From Mesocentrotus franciscanus (Eukaryota > Echinodermata > Echinoidea > Camarodonta > Strongylocentrotidae), in the NCBI GenBank assembly GCA_037976565.1, contig CP137668.1, forward strand, positions 25,297,906-25,361,905: 64,000 nucleotides of DNA, read 5' to 3'. The position numbers and the translations under genes are program-made. Numbering within the stretch: the first letter of the stretch is position 1; each line of letters starts with the position of its first letter. A model generated the notes under the pieces. The model searched no databases. It saw only the letters and a program-made list of their open reading frames with translations, and was not told the DNA's origin. Below, one piece after another: positions 23,101 through 34,122 of this stretch.

Positions 23101-25156
23101 TTGCATCTGGAAAAGATTTTGTAATGGAGGATGAAATACATGCCTATTGTGTGAGCGATGTTGACATATTGAGGCAATGTTGCTTGAAATTCCGGAGCAT
23201 GTTTCGAGAGATCACCAAACTCAACCCAGAGGATACGGGTGTTGACCCATTCTCGAAATGCATCACCATCGCTTCTGCGTGCCATTTGGTGTATCGGAGA
23301 AATTTCTTAAATGAAAACTCCATCGGTGTCATTCCTCCTCTTGGTTACGCACCAAAAGACATGCAGTCTAACAAGGCATTGAGATGGTTGGCGCATGTCG
23401 CGGAACAAGAGAATATCTACATTCAGCACGCGAGAAATGAAGGTGAAGTGAAAGTGGGTAGATATTACATGGACGGTTATTGCCTAGAAAACAAGACCGT
23501 GTACGAATTCAACGGTTGTTTCTGGCACGGCTGTCAAAAATGCTACTCATTCAACACAGACAGTGGTCGACCTGGAGTGAAGAAAACGATGGGGGAGCTA
23601 TACCTCGACACGCTCGAGAAAGAAAGGTGCGTACAAAACATACTTAAAGATTGGAAGTACGTTACGATGTGGGAGTGCGACTGGAAAAAAGAAGAAAATT
23701 CCATCCCTCAACATATCAAGCAAAGCTTGCCTAACCCCATCCCCCTCAATCCTAGAGAAGCATTCTATGGAGGTCGTACCAATGCCAGCTGTCTGTTGTA
23801 CGAATGCAAAGCTGGTGAAAAAATAAAATATGTCGACTTCACTTCCTTGTACCCCAGCATAAACAAATACGGGTCTTACCCAGTAGGCCATCCCCAGATC
23901 ATCACGCAAAACTTTAAAGATTTGTCGGATTATTACGGTCTGGTAAGATGCAAAGTATTACCTCCCCAGACTTGCTCCATCCTGTTCTCCCATGCAAGGT
24001 GAACGGTAAACTTCTCTTCCCTTTGTGCTACACTTGTGCAAAAAATGTCCAGCAGACACCATGTACGCACAGCGAGAATGAACGCATCATTCACAGCACA
24101 TGGGTTACCTTGGAGGTGGAGAAGGCTGTGGAAAAGGGGTACAAGGTAATTGAAATTGAATCTGTCTGGCATTTTGGAAAGTTGGCGCAGAATCTCAGAA
24201 ACAAGCGCATTCCCATTGATATGTTAGATGTAGATAACCTCTATAGGGCCAATGGACTGTTCACCGCTTACATCGATCAATTCCTCAAGATCAAACAAGA
24301 AGCCTCGGGCTGGCCCGATTGGTGCCGAACCGAAGAAGATCGAGAAAAGTACATCCAAAATTACTTTGAGAAGGAGGGCATCACATTGGACCGAGAGAAC
24401 ATAAAAAAGAACAAGGGGATGAGATCTCTAAGTAAACTCATGCTCAACTCCTTCTGGGGGCGGTTTGGCATGAGAAGCAATCTCCCAAACGTTAATGTAA
24501 TTAGCGATCCTGCTCAGCTCTACGCACTTCTGACCTCGGATGAGTACAGAGTGCTTGATTTCAACTTCATCAATGATGAGATGGTAGAAGTTCGATATGT
24601 CAAGAATGATGAGTTTGAAGAGCAGAGTCCTCGATCCAATGTGGTGATAGCTGCATTCACGACGGCACAAGCGAGGCTAAAATTGTACGACGTCATTGAC
24701 CGAGTGGGGGAACGTGTCCTGTATTACGACACGGACAGCGTCATTTACCTCGAAAGGTCAAACAGACCCGATGAATGGTGTCCTCCACTCGGGGATTACC
24801 TCGGCGATCTCACTGATGAGCTGGATGGGAGATACATAACTTCCTTCATCTCAGGAGGCCCAAAAAATTACGCCTACACAACAAACACCGGTGAGAGCAC
24901 CTGTAAAGTAAAAGGGATCACCCTAAACTACAGCAATTCTCAGGTCATCAATTATGAAACGATGAAACAAATGGTAAAAAATGTAGGCTCGGGCCCTTCC
25001 GAAAAGATCACCGTCACCAACCCCCACCAAATCACTCGTGTCAATAAAAGACAACGAATCGAGACTCGAATGGGGCGTAAGGACTACAGGGTCGTGTATG
25101 ACAAGCGCGTCATCAAGCCTGACTTTTTTACCATCCCGTACGGGTATGTAGAGTAA
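20130..25156 (+). pseudogene. polB: Polinton protein-primed DNA polymerase B
   Basis: Replicates the element by protein-primed synthesis. Domains in order: a Pro-rich N-terminal region with AGPSRQP-type repeats (20940-21160), a cysteine-rich zinc-binding region (21990-22330), a 3'-5' exonuclease with FFDFECT (about 22540) and HNFKGYDG, then the polymerase with motif A DFTSLYPSIN (23836-23865), motif B LMLNSFWGRFG (about 24438) and motif C YYDTDS (about 24724). A VYEFNGCFWHGC block (about 23500) is typical of Polinton polymerases. Two short 5' exons are inferred: 20130-20270 with donor GTAAGT, and 20570-20696 with donor GTTAGT; the main exon begins at 20865 after a long T tract and TCATAG. Frame changes from single-base losses occur near 21045, 21420, 21882, 22302, 23063 and 23965, with others in the 5' exons. 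No in-frame nonsense substitution is evident in the conserved blocks. Confidence 0.9.
20828..20857. repeat. Poly(T) tract before polB main exon
   Basis: A run of about 30 T directly upstream of the acceptor CTCATAG. It could serve as an extreme polypyrimidine tract, and is also a likely slippage site. Confidence 0.85.
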
Positions 25157-25258
25157 TATATATCATTCGTGACATTTTTTTTACTCTTTATCTTGTTTTT
25201 GAGGGGTTATTTATTTCATGGATGATGGCACATTGAATCATTTCTATGAGTAGCCGTT

Positions 25259-25498
25259 ATGCGAGAAGCATGCTCTCGGAGGGACAGTCTTTGTCTTTTT
25301 ACAAGACCTACATCATTTATAGGTCTTGTTATTTTATTTGGGGTGCATACAGCATTGTTCATTTATTTCACGTTGCAATCCCTTAAACCAACCGAGGCTC
25401 CTTTGAACTCGACATCTCTGGCAGTGGGGATTGACCAACAAACGGCAGAAAACATCGTATCCACAACGTTGCATGATGGGTTGGACTACATTCCGTAG
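25259..25498 (+). CDS. Small Polinton membrane protein, function unknown
   Basis: 79 codons with one strongly hydrophobic segment (FIGLVILFGVHTALFIYF, about residues 20-37), preceded by basic residues and followed by a polar tail. It lies between polB and the ATPase, a position where Polintons carry small variable genes. No known family recognised. A second ATG at 25246 opens a different frame. Confidence 0.45.
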   Translation: MREACSRRDSLCLFTRPTSFIGLVILFGVHTALFIYFTLQSLKPTEAPLNSTSLAVGIDQQTAENIVSTTLHDGLDYIP

Positions 25499-25544
25499 TA
25501 GAGGAGTACGCCTCTGTTCGTTCTATTATTATCATACTTTATGT

Positions 25545-25700
25545 ATGTTGAGAGAATTCAGGGCATGGATTGGGAGAACCACGCTGCGTATTGCACGTGC
25601 CATCACCTACATCAATCCATTGCACTCTACATTCACCCCATTTGCCGTTGGTAAGGCCATACGAGGAGGGTTGACATTTTGTCGACGATTGTTACCATGA
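25545..25700 (+). CDS. Small basic Polinton protein, function unknown
   Basis: 51 codons, rich in Arg (RTTLRIARAI...GGLTFCRRLLP) and amphipathic. The stop overlaps the start of the ATPase gene as ATGA (25697-25700), suggesting expression from compact virus-like transcripts. Unrecognised; the start could lie upstream, since the frame stays open to 25431. Confidence 0.35.
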   Translation: MLREFRAWIGRTTLRIARAITYINPLHSTFTPFAVGKAIRGGLTFCRRLLP

Positions 25701-26335
25701 CCGTTAAATTTGTGCATCCTTTTACCTGCATGGTGGCAGGCCCTACGGGGAGTGGCAAAACTGTCTTTGTACGAAAACTGTTAAAATACAATCAGGATTT
25801 AATTGAAAAACCACCTCAAAAATTATTTGGTGTTATGGCGTGTATCAAAAGCCTATACTGAAATGATGGCCGAAGTGCCCACTATAGAATTCATAGAAGG
25901 ATTTCCAAGTAGTTTTGATGGTGTTATTGATCCCAACTTACGTAATTTGATCATTGTTGACGATTTAATGGCAGAATGCACAAAGATGCAAATATGACGA
26001 GTTTGTTTACGCGTGGATCGCATCATCGCAACCTCTCTGTCATATTTATTGTTCAGAATCTTTTTCATGCTGGTAAAGAGACCCGTACCATCAGTTTAAA
26101 TGCTCAGTATTTAGTCATTTATAAAAACCCCAGGGACAAATCGCAGATTACACATTTAGGACGTCAACTTTACCCGGGTCAAACAAAATATGTGCAGGAG
26201 GCTTACAACGATGCCACCAAAAATCCTTACGGTTACTTGTTGATTGATTTAAAAGCGAACACGTTAGAATCTCATAGATTAAGAACACACATATTTCCAA
26301 ATGAATTTACTACTGTGTATGTACCAAAAAAATAA
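25697..26335 (+). pseudogene. Polinton packaging ATPase (FtsK/HerA, A32-like)
   Basis: Expected to pump DNA into capsids by ATP hydrolysis. Seen: Walker A GPTGSGKT about 15 residues from the start, Walker B NLIIVDDLM (about 25947-25973), the SVIFIVQNLF sensor block (about 26036-26065) and a conserved C-terminal stretch with NPRDKSQI and GYLLIDL, ending at 26335. Length about 210 codons, normal for Polinton ATPases. Frames change at three A runs (25818-25822, 25847-25850, 25982-25984), each a one-base loss, so the gene reads as three overlapping frames. Followed 46 bases later by a small basic gene on the same strand. Confidence 0.88.
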
Positions 26336-26381
26336 AAGTATAAGGTAAGACGTGAAGTTGGGAAATTATCATTAGTTCATC

Positions 26382-26691
26382 ATGTCTCACAACGTAAAGA
26401 CCCATGTGCCTGAACTGCGCGTACTTGCCAAGTGCACTCCTCGACAGAGGAAAGCCTTTGGAGCATGCAACTAAAACATTGATTACTTGTCTTTCGAATG
26501 CTGCTCAAATACTTTAAAAGGCAATGTACCTCTAACAGCTTCGCAAAGAAGACTTTATCTCGGTATAAGAAACATATGCGAAAAGCTGCTGATAAACGTA
26601 ACAGTCATAAAGTCAGAAAAGATACTTTTGTACAAAGGGAGGATTTTTAAGCGCAATTCTCGGTCCTATTTTGCGGCTTTTGACGGGATAG
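26382..26691 (+). pseudogene. Small basic conserved Polinton protein
   Basis: About 100 codons. Recognisable pieces in shifting frames are LRVLAKCTPRQRKAF, KGNVPLTASQRR, a run of basic residues, and a glycine/hydrophobic tail. This RQRK...GNVPL...basic...GGFL pattern is common in small proteins found beside Polinton genes in invertebrates; its role is unknown, possibly virion-associated. At least three homopolymer frameshifts. The stop TAG (26689-26691) abuts the next ATG at 26692. Confidence 0.6.
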
Positions 26692-27380
26692 ATGGAGTAT
26701 ACCAAGAAAATGACGTTGGTACCGGAGGAAATGGCACGGGCAGTTCAGGCATCCATGGGAAGTGCTCAACCCACGAGCAGGGTGTTATCCAAGTTGGACG
26801 AGTATTCAATCCATTTTACAATCTAGCGGTGTATCGGACAAGGATAAAGTGGTCCAATACCACGAAGCTTTGCAAAAATATCTACAATTACAACATCATG
26901 AGGCAAGACCCACGTCGATTCATGTCAAAATGACAGAACAGCCTCCTCTGGAGAGCATCGCTCAAGATGCACCCTCTCAGAGTGAGACGGAGCATACCGG
27001 CTCCATGAGGGAACAAGTTTTAAAGACGTTGCCCGTGACGTTGAAGCACAAAGCTAAATTATTGATGGATCACGTTTTAAAGAAACCAGAAAATGAATTA
27101 TGGGGATGGAATACTCGCGGAGAATTGGTTTTTAATGGTCGGGTCATCGGAGGTTCCAACGTCATTGATTTGATGTATGATGTATTAAAAGATCGTAACA
27201 TGGCCAAGCCTATGGGTTGGCAATACTTTACAGGTCCTGCGAGACGCCAATGTACCAGAAACGTTGATTTTGAACAAAGACAGACGTGAAATCTTGCAAC
27301 ATATCAAACTGAAAGGGCGAGTGCCACAAACTCCCCAAAGTGTTACCACAAACACCACCCATCATCACGACGAGGTCTAA
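26692..27380 (+). pseudogene. Conserved Polinton protein of unknown function
   Basis: About 230 codons across frames. Starts MEYTKKMTLVPEEMARAV, has a Gln/Ser-rich middle, then LPVTLKHKAKLLMDHVLK, WNTRGELVFNGRVI and IDLMYDVLK. After a frame change at about 27232 it continues with DANVPETLILN, a tail motif shared by a family often found next to Polinton ATPase genes. Ends in a His-rich tail, stop 27378-27380. No enzymatic motif seen; a structural or regulatory role is a guess. Confidence 0.6.
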
Positions 27381-27385
27381 AATAC

Positions 27386-27481
27386 ATGCACCTTCAAAAA
27401 ATCAAAGAAACCTTCTCTGAAATGGGAAAGCTTTTGATCGATTGTGGATATATAGAACCAAAGAAAAAAAAGTTGGAATAG
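27386..27481 (+). CDS. Possible 31-residue Polinton micro-ORF
   Basis: A short frame beginning six bases after the previous stop, with a predicted helix (IKETFSEMGKLLIDCG) and a lysine-rich end (PKKKK). The composition is protein-like and the position is within the gene block, but it is too short to be sure. Confidence 0.25.
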   Translation: MHLQKIKETFSEMGKLLIDCGYIEPKKKKLE

Positions 27482-28205
27482 AATAGTTGCAATATTTCAC
27501 GTCTTTTATTTACATGTATATATTGTGTACTGATGATTATGTACGTAGATGATATGAAAAGTTCTGCGATGGATATGTTTTGTATTTTAAACGTAATATC
27601 AATTTACCGTGCTATTACACGCTGAAAAAAAAGATGTTGGTCTATCTAGGACTCTCACGTACTTTTCTCTTGACTTTAGAAGATAATCTTTCACTCGCTA
27701 TTTCTGTACATTGTTCATGTTTCGTTTCATACAACTGGAATTTATTCATCATTCTATCATTCACCCCTCCACACTCTCTCCTGAAGATTGTTAAATTGTA
27801 AATACTGTGACAACTGTAACAAAGAAGAAAAAAAGACAATTGTACTTTTTATTGTAACTGAGAAACTTTATTGAAATATATATATATATATTGACATAAT
27901 AAATATGACATCAATGGTATACACGATAAGAATTGTTCATGCGTTTTATATACAGTTTTTTCTCTCTATGCATGCATGTGTGTGCGTGTGTGTGCGTGTG
28001 TGTGTGTGTGATTGGATTTGTCAAGACACACTTTATACATTTGAAATACATAAACATACAAATTTTCTTAACAATGAAATCTTAAACAATGATATATATA
28101 TATTTTTTTTCATCTATTTATTTCTATCAATATTTAAATACTACATAATACTACTACTTCATATGATTACAACTACTACATCGACTTCAAATTCATGCAC
28201 AATCA
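27482..28205. other. Convergent intergenic region of the Polinton
   Basis: The two gene blocks converge here. AT-rich, with (TA)n at about 27877-27893 and a TG-rich run at about 27977-28012. AATAAA-type signals occur on both strands (for example 27898-27903), suited to transcript ends. No gene seen. Confidence 0.6.
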
Positions 28206-28722
28206 TTAATTAAAGGACTTTGCAATTTGTTTTAGAATGAAACTTGGATCGTGAATGGGTGCATTTTTGTTTGGATAGAGTCGTTGGATGGATGCGTGAA
28301 CTTTCTTGTCATTTTGAGCACGGCTCTGATTGAATGTGGATACGATACTGGCCATACTATCTCCCCTGACCCGATGCAATAGATAATACAAACAATACTG
28401 CCCACACACGGCGGACCAAAACGATTGCAAGGACCTTTGGTTATAAGTCCATGCTTTGGAAAACTTGTTCAGGAAAGGTTTAAAACGAGGAGAACACATG
28501 GAAGGATGTCTCCCAAATGAATCAAAAATTCACCCCTTTAGTTTTGGTGAAGTAGATGGCGACCCAGTGGCTTCCATCTTGGTCGTGCGTATCTACATTG
28601 GCAATGAGTGCTGCCGGGTATGTTTTTATGACTGTGGGTAGACCGTCCGAGGGAAAACCCCTAAAAACGTGGATTTTAATTTTAGATCAGACTCCCTATG
28701 TATTGCAGTTGTCAGTATCCAT
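28206..28722 (-). pseudogene. Polinton adenovirus-type cysteine protease
   Basis: Ulp1/adenain-like maturation protease, which would process capsid precursors. Seen: a histidine block GSHWVAIYF (about 28570) and the catalytic cysteine block VCGQYCLYYL (about 28390), in the right order and spacing, then a basic C-terminus. The N-terminal third and the region around 28540 are in other frames because of homopolymer losses. The start is uncertain, with a plausible ATG at 28720-28722. Immediately downstream of the major capsid gene on the same strand. Confidence 0.75.
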
Positions 28723-28762
28723 GCCATAAAATGTTTAAACTATTTATAACACGAATGCCCCA

Positions 28763-30081
28763 TTAACCCCCAAAGTCGATGATGACGTTGCGGTTTCTGT
28801 CTATTTCTATCACGCTTTCATATTCTGCATAGACCATCACATTCACTGTTTCTGGTAGTTCTCTCGCAAATTGCATCTCTAGTCGAACGTTGCCATGTTT
28901 ACGCAAGTTGAAACAATCTCCCGTAGATAGATCGGGTGTCATGTCAAACGCGTACAGCGTGTATCCCTTGTCGTAGTCGGTTCTGGTAATCTGATTCCCT
29001 TTGTCATGAAACATAGAGTTGATGCCTGAAAAGAGTGTCTGGTATGCCAAGATGTAGTTGGGGTCAGGTGCTGAAAAGTTGGGGCGGATGGGTTTCCATG
29101 GTATTTGCTCAGAGTCTGCGTACAGTGCCAAAGTTCAGGTCGTAATGATGAAAGTTGAATGGATTTTTGCGTAGTTTCCGTTGAAAGCTGTGTTACTGAC
29201 GCACCCAATGACGAGGCGTTTGGGCATCTGCCCCAGGATGAGGCTTTCTCGTGAATGACAGGTTCCCTCGTGGTATAGAAAATGTTTTGACCTCGGATCG
29301 GCGGATAGGATACTTGGCTGTCTGCGTTTCTAACGTCTTGGCGTGGAGAAGGGATGTCTCTGGGCTCAATTTGACTCTTCTCACATGCAATGAGGCGCTG
29401 GTGATGATGACTTTGTATTCGGCGTTCTGGACGGATGACATCAGACTGAAGCTGTTCTTGCTGCGATTGAGTTTAAGTTTAATATCCACGCCACCCAGGA
29501 GCAGTTTGTCTTGAAAGACCATATCGAGATGAAGAAGACCCACCATGTCAACGGTCTTGCTCCCTTTGATGAAGCGATGTCTTTCTTTCAAACCCATATT
29601 ACCCGCATCCTCACGTAGGGATTCCCATCGTCCATGTGACCGGGCGTGTCCTTGTAAAGAGGGCGGATGTTAGCTGAGATTCTTTGGCTTCAGGCCCGTA
29701 CGTGAGCAATGTCTCCAGGGCTGCCCTGTAGGCGTACGTGTTTGTGGATGGGGTGATGAGTCTGTCATTCAGCATCAAGTCCACGTCGCTAAACAGGGAG
29801 TGTAAAAACATGTTGGTCGGGCCAACTTGGGCATCTTCAGCCAGTGGTGTACCATCTCCATTCACAACTTTTACTTGCAGATGGATGAGAGTTTGCGAGA
29901 GGTCCGTGTACTCCTCCGTGGATCCTTGCAGATGAAATTGGATGGGGGTTGTGTCGGAAATGTTTGTGAGAGGAAAAATTCAACCCATTTTCCCTTTTCC
30001 ACAGTCGTTTGGGTAGGGGATGCTGAACAAGTCTGTTTCAGACTTTGAGCATTCGCAAGACATGTGATGTATTCTCTCCAT
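28763..30081 (-). pseudogene. Polinton major capsid protein (double jelly-roll)
   Basis: About 440 codons across frames, the normal size for Polinton double jelly-roll capsid proteins. Recognisable blocks: QTTVEKGKWVEFF near the N-terminus, VKVVNGDGTPLAED, MFLHSLFSDVDLMLN, YAYRAALETLLTYG, VDMVGLLHLDMVFQ, AKYPIRRSEVK, then YTLYAFDMTPDLS and VIEIDRNRNV before the stop at 28763. The conserved arrangement of these blocks is diagnostic for the family. Frame changes occur near 29990, 30030, 29650, 29613, 29245, 29177 and 29140, mostly at homopolymers. Start ATG taken at 30079-30081; an in-frame ATG at 30061-30063 is an alternative. Neighbours are the small basic protein upstream and the protease downstream. 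Confidence 0.85.
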
Positions 30082-30111
30082 TTTTTTTCTTCTTTTCTTT
30101 TCTTTTCTTTT

Positions 30112-30477
30112 CTACCGGTCAAATATATCGGAAGTTCTCCTTCTCTTTGCATTTGGCAAACTGACGGGGTCCTTCTTGGGACGCTTCCTTTTAACCTTTT
30201 TTTTCACCCTGCCTGATGAATTGGAAGTGAATTGCTGACCCAACTTTTTGAGATTGGATGTGGTGGCAGATGCCAGGGATTTCCCATTAGCCACGTCACG
30301 CACCACATTCAACCCGGTCTGCCATGCTTTCTTGCCAAGTAATTTCCCTCCCGATTTAACGATGGGGATGGCAGATCGGAGAAGCCCTTTTAACATACTG
30401 CCTAATCCATACCCCCTTTGCATTCGAGCTCCTCTAAAGACGGGTAATCCACCCCCTCCGCCTCTTCCATACTCCAT
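30112..30477 (-). CDS. Small basic Polinton virion-type protein
   Basis: An intact 121-codon frame. The Gly-rich start (GRGGGGGLPVFRGARMQRG) leads into an amphipathic segment (GLGSMLKGLLRSAIPIV), GKKAWQTGLNVVRDV, and a highly basic tail with KKKVKRKRPKK and NAKRRR. Such proteins lie beside the capsid genes in many Polintons and recall adenoviral core or membrane-lytic minor proteins; that parallel is inference. It begins eight bases after the minor capsid gene ends. Confidence 0.65.
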   Translation of the reverse strand: MEYGRGGGGGLPVFRGARMQRGYGLGSMLKGLLRSAIPIVKSGGKLLGKKAWQTGLNVVRDVANGKSLASATTSNLKKLGQQFTSNSSGRVKKKVKRKRPKKDPVSLPNAKRRRTSDIFDR

Positions 30478-30485
30478 GATGCGGA

Positions 30486-31240
30486 TTAAAGATGAAACGA
30501 TCGTCTCCGTACAGAACGAAAATGTAGTTTCAAGACCACCTTCCCGTTTTGAAATGGCACCTTGTCTCCAAAGTCACTCCTTATATCTATGTGTATAGTG
30601 TCAATGTATTTGCTCTTGACGGGGAGGTAATGGGGAGTTTGGTAAGAACGGTCGACAACCTCGCCAGCACGTTTGTGATCCACCGCCACGATCCTAAGCA
30701 GAGGAGCGCTGATATCCCCGACTCTCTGATTTTCTATAATGTCGGTGTAAACGTACATGGCAAAAGACCTCCATTGAGGTCGGGAGAAATTTTCCTTCCT
30801 GGTTAGTACAAAGGGTCCCTTCTGGAAAACCAAACAATTGCCCCAGCCCTCGCTGAGATAAACCCCACTGTCTGGTTGTATCTCGGCCCTCACTTTGAGC
30901 GTCGATGGATTGATGTTGAAACTGGCCTTGTTTCGCAAATTGGCTGGCAGGGATTCGTTGAATGCGGTGCATACACTCTGTGCATCTCTGTAATGTCCTA
31001 CGGGAACACGCCCCACCGTGATGACCTGATCCCCGATTGAAAAGCTGTATTTGTTGTTTGTGAAGTTGACATTTGTCCACGAATGAGGATAGATGATATC
31101 CACCAACGCCACTTCATACTCTCCCGCAATACCAAAGGAGTTGCCAACTTGGTGGTAAAACTGGTCAACGTGTTGTTTGGAAAATAATCGAAGGAACTGT
31201 TGCTTGGAAGAGTCAGGTAAACTTGGTCTTCACTCTCCAT
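30486..31240 (-). pseudogene. Polinton minor capsid (penton-type) protein
   Basis: The N-terminal block MESEDQVYLTLPSNSSFDYFP is followed by TLTSFTTKLATPL, then after one frame change (about 31122, a G run) by VALVDIIYPHSWTNVN and a continuous frame to 30486. A TLPSNSS start and PHSWxN block are characteristic of Polinton minor capsid proteins (single jelly-roll, capsid vertices). About 250 codons. One frameshift is the only defect. Confidence 0.8.
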
Positions 31241-31324
31241 GATTATAAATTGAAATGGCAGTGTTAGGGGTTGTTGTATGATTTTTGAATATTATTTACC
31301 CACAGGTTAAAGGATGAGGGTAGC

Positions 31325-32341
31325 CTAAGAATTTGACAAAATATTCTTTTTACCCTTGCGCGTTCTCTTCTTCAATACCTCTTCAACTCTAAACACGCCC
31401 TCTTTGTCTTTCTTCACTTTCTGTAACTCTGGTCCGTAAAGGTACCCATCACTTTTTCCCCACGATCATCCTCTATATCGTACACGGGAACATCACGCTC
31501 TCTACTTTTGGTAACGTTAAACACTTCTTGGGTCCAATTGGGGCGGTACCCCTTTTCAAAAGTTTGTTTGGCTCTACTGATGCGAACCCGATCCCCCGCA
31601 GTATACTTTGCTTTTTTCCCCCTCCCTTTTTGGTTTGAGGTACAATGTTTTCCAAATATCCCCCTCGTTGTCTTTTGTGACGAGTATGGGTTTGGTTTTG
31701 ATAGAGCTGTGATGAGAGTGGTTGTATGCCCTTACAAAACGTGGCAGTACATTGATATATTTCGAAGTATCGCGATGTGTGAGATACTTAAACATCTTTT
31801 CCTTTAACGTACGGTTGAACCGTTCGACCACGGATGCTTTTGTAGTATTATGGGTCGTGTAAAAATGTATATTCTTTTTCTTCAAAAACGATTGAAAAAT
31901 CCTGTTGGTGAATTCCGTCCCTTTATCAGTCTGAATATTCATTGGTTCTCGTTTTGATTCGAGTATTTTCTTGAGTGCTTTCACCAAACTCTTTCCCGTT
32001 TTATCTTTGAGAGCAACTACCCAGGCAAATTTGGACAATACGTCGATGCAAGTCAAAAGATATCTGTACCCTTTGTTGTATCGGGATAAAGAAGCCATAT
32101 CTACCAAATCAAGTTGCCACAATTCATCCATCGCATACGCCATGACTCGACTCTTTGCAAATTTCTTTCGAACAGGACGATGTAAGGTATAAGTCTCATT
32201 GCCCTCCAACCACTCTCGTATTTGTTTACGTGTTAAGTTATACACTCCATCCTTCTTCACATAACGGTACAACTTCTCAACTCCCCCAAAACCCGCCTCG
32301 TTCTCAGGATCTCCATAAATCTTTTTCAAGTACTCATCCAT
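31325..32341 (-). pseudogene. Polinton retroviral-type integrase
   Basis: Catalyses insertion of the element, giving the 6-bp duplication. Seen: MDEYLKKIYGDPENEAGFGG start, DDE core with D in LWQLDLVDM, second D in NIQTDKGTEFTN and E in ASVVERFNRTLKE, then YNHSHHSSIK. The C-terminal chromodomain-like region continues in another frame after about 31600 (RVRISRAKQTFEKGY) and again after about 31460, with a stop at 31325-31327. Two one-base homopolymer losses separate the parts. About 340 codons, normal for the family. Confidence 0.88.
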
Positions 32342-32617
32342 CCTAATTTTTAACCAACGACCAATCTTTATCCGTCACTCACCATCAATGACCAATCACC
32401 ACACGACCCATCTCTTATAACTAGAAAACATTAACAAACAACATGGTGAGAATAAAAATTTCAGTTTAACCAACATTTTAATAAATAGTTCAAAATCCGA
32501 ACATAAAAAGAAAAAGGAGAGAAATCAAAAATCAAAATATCAGAAGCAAATATATATGTCTTTCTTCAAACAGTTCGTATATCAGCAAGTAGACAGTGTT
32601 CAATGAGAGAAGAGATG

Positions 32618-33240
32618 CTACAAACGCATCATTTTGGCTTTGATGAACTCCTTTACTTGTTCGTCTTTTAAGTTAAAGTGGAAAAATTCCACGGCCTCGG
32701 CCATCGCGACTTCTCTGTCTTCCTCGAACATGATGGGCATGTTGTAGACAGACCACAGAAAATGTAAAAAGTCTCTTTCATGGAGCTGCTTGAGGGCACC
32801 CTCGAAATAAATATCCACTTTTTCCGGCCACTCCATGTAGAGGCATCCTTGATGGCCCTCCTGGCCTGGCTCATCATCTTGGCACCCTGACATCCATCAC
32901 GGACCAGGCTATGAATGATAGAGGAGAGGGCCTTCACGGCCATGAGGACAGGTGCCACCGGCAAGTCTTCGCTGATGTCGCGCCTTTGAGATGCCTCCAT
33001 CTCGATGATCTCTCCTTCCTCCCTTTCCTCCTCATCGTCCTCGATCATGATGACATCACCATCTTCATTGTCTTCGTACGTCAGGACTTTCTTGATGTCT
33101 TTCATGTCTATGTAGACTGGTTTCTCCATCTCCCGTCTTGGTGCCCAGCTGCTTGGTGTTGGAGCTTTCACGCTGGGTGTGGGTTCGAAGGGGAGCGTAT
33201 CCTCTCTCTCCAGCTCTTGTTCCAGTTGGTAGATGGCATC
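32618..33240 (-). pseudogene. Acidic Polinton protein of unknown function
   Basis: Begins at a splice acceptor (CCTTAG before 33240) in phase 0. It runs through DAIYQLEQELERED, a very acidic block (MIEDDEEEREEGEIIEME), and DLPVAPVLMAVKAL. After a frame change at about 32845 it continues with MEWPEKVDIYFEGALKQL and EAVEFFHFNL, with the stop near 32618. No domain recognised. It either starts at an internal ATG (about 33126) or uses the 5' exon at 33901-34122 by alternative splicing. Confidence 0.55.
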
Positions 33241-33345
33241 CTAAGGTGCGGGTGAGAGAGTGGGTGTCAATGCGGTGTAATATATAATTTCTATTTTTTT
33301 TCAAATTTTTTTGTTTGTCTTATTCAAATCAGAATGGTAATCAAT

Positions 33346-34122
33346 CTAATCTTTGTCTTCCTTGATTTTAGCACGGACAGCATCGCTGATGCTCATGATG
33401 GATTTTGTCATTTGCCACCAGTTGTCTGCAGTGAGATTGATTCCCCTGATACCCGGTAACATCCTATCGGGGTATTTTTGCTCTTTTGTCTTTGTAATAT
33501 TCCCGAATGGCAATGTACGTGACACCCTGTAATTTTTGACCACCGCATAACGTTGCCCACCCAAATGGAATGGTTTTGACCCAGATTCAAATTCAAACAA
33601 TTCAAAACTCTCTTCAATTCCATGATGACAACCCGCCTCTTCCCGCACCTTGTACGTATTTTCTTTACCCTCGCCGTTCAGATCCTAATTTGAATGAAAC
33701 ACAAAAATACAAACAACTATGAGTATCATTGCCATCATTGAGCATGCCACTATTATCTAATTCCTTCATGCATCCTCCCGTACCCTCCACCCACCCATGC
33801 AATTGATTAAAGTTATGCTATCTTATTACATTAAAAAAAAATAATGATTAAAAAAAAAAATGACAAGTAACAAAATAAAACGTATGGCAAGAGTACATAC
33901 CTTCAGTGCCAAGATGTTTCCCGGTAGACCTACGGGCGTCAAGGGTGTTGGTGGGATAGCCATCTCAGCTCTGGCCTTGACAGATGGGCGAGCCACGGCA
34001 TCAAAGTCGTTGGCTGGTACCCTCTTAACACGTGGAGTACTCATCATCATGTTGGGCGAAGAATATGGTGTCGATGTGCAAAGTCCGAAGGGTCCGGTTG
34101 GTGTTGTTGGTGTGGCGGCCAT
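33346..34122 (-). CDS. Polinton PC4/Sub1-like single-stranded DNA-binding protein, two exons
   Basis: Exon 1 is 34122-33901 (74 codons, Thr/Pro-rich), ending at a GTATGT donor. Exon 2 is 33684-33346, entered at a TTAG acceptor in phase 0; together 186 codons, no frameshift. Exon 2 contains FELFEFESGSKPFHLGGQRY, a strand-rich middle, then MLPGIRGINLTADNWWQM and an ISDAV helix. That order (conserved RYAVV strand, PG..GI.LT..W turn, C-terminal helix) is the pattern of the PC4/Sub1 C-terminal domain that binds single-stranded DNA. In a protein-primed replicon, which exposes displaced single strands, such a protein would fit as an SSB. Family assignment is by motif pattern. Confidence 0.65.
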
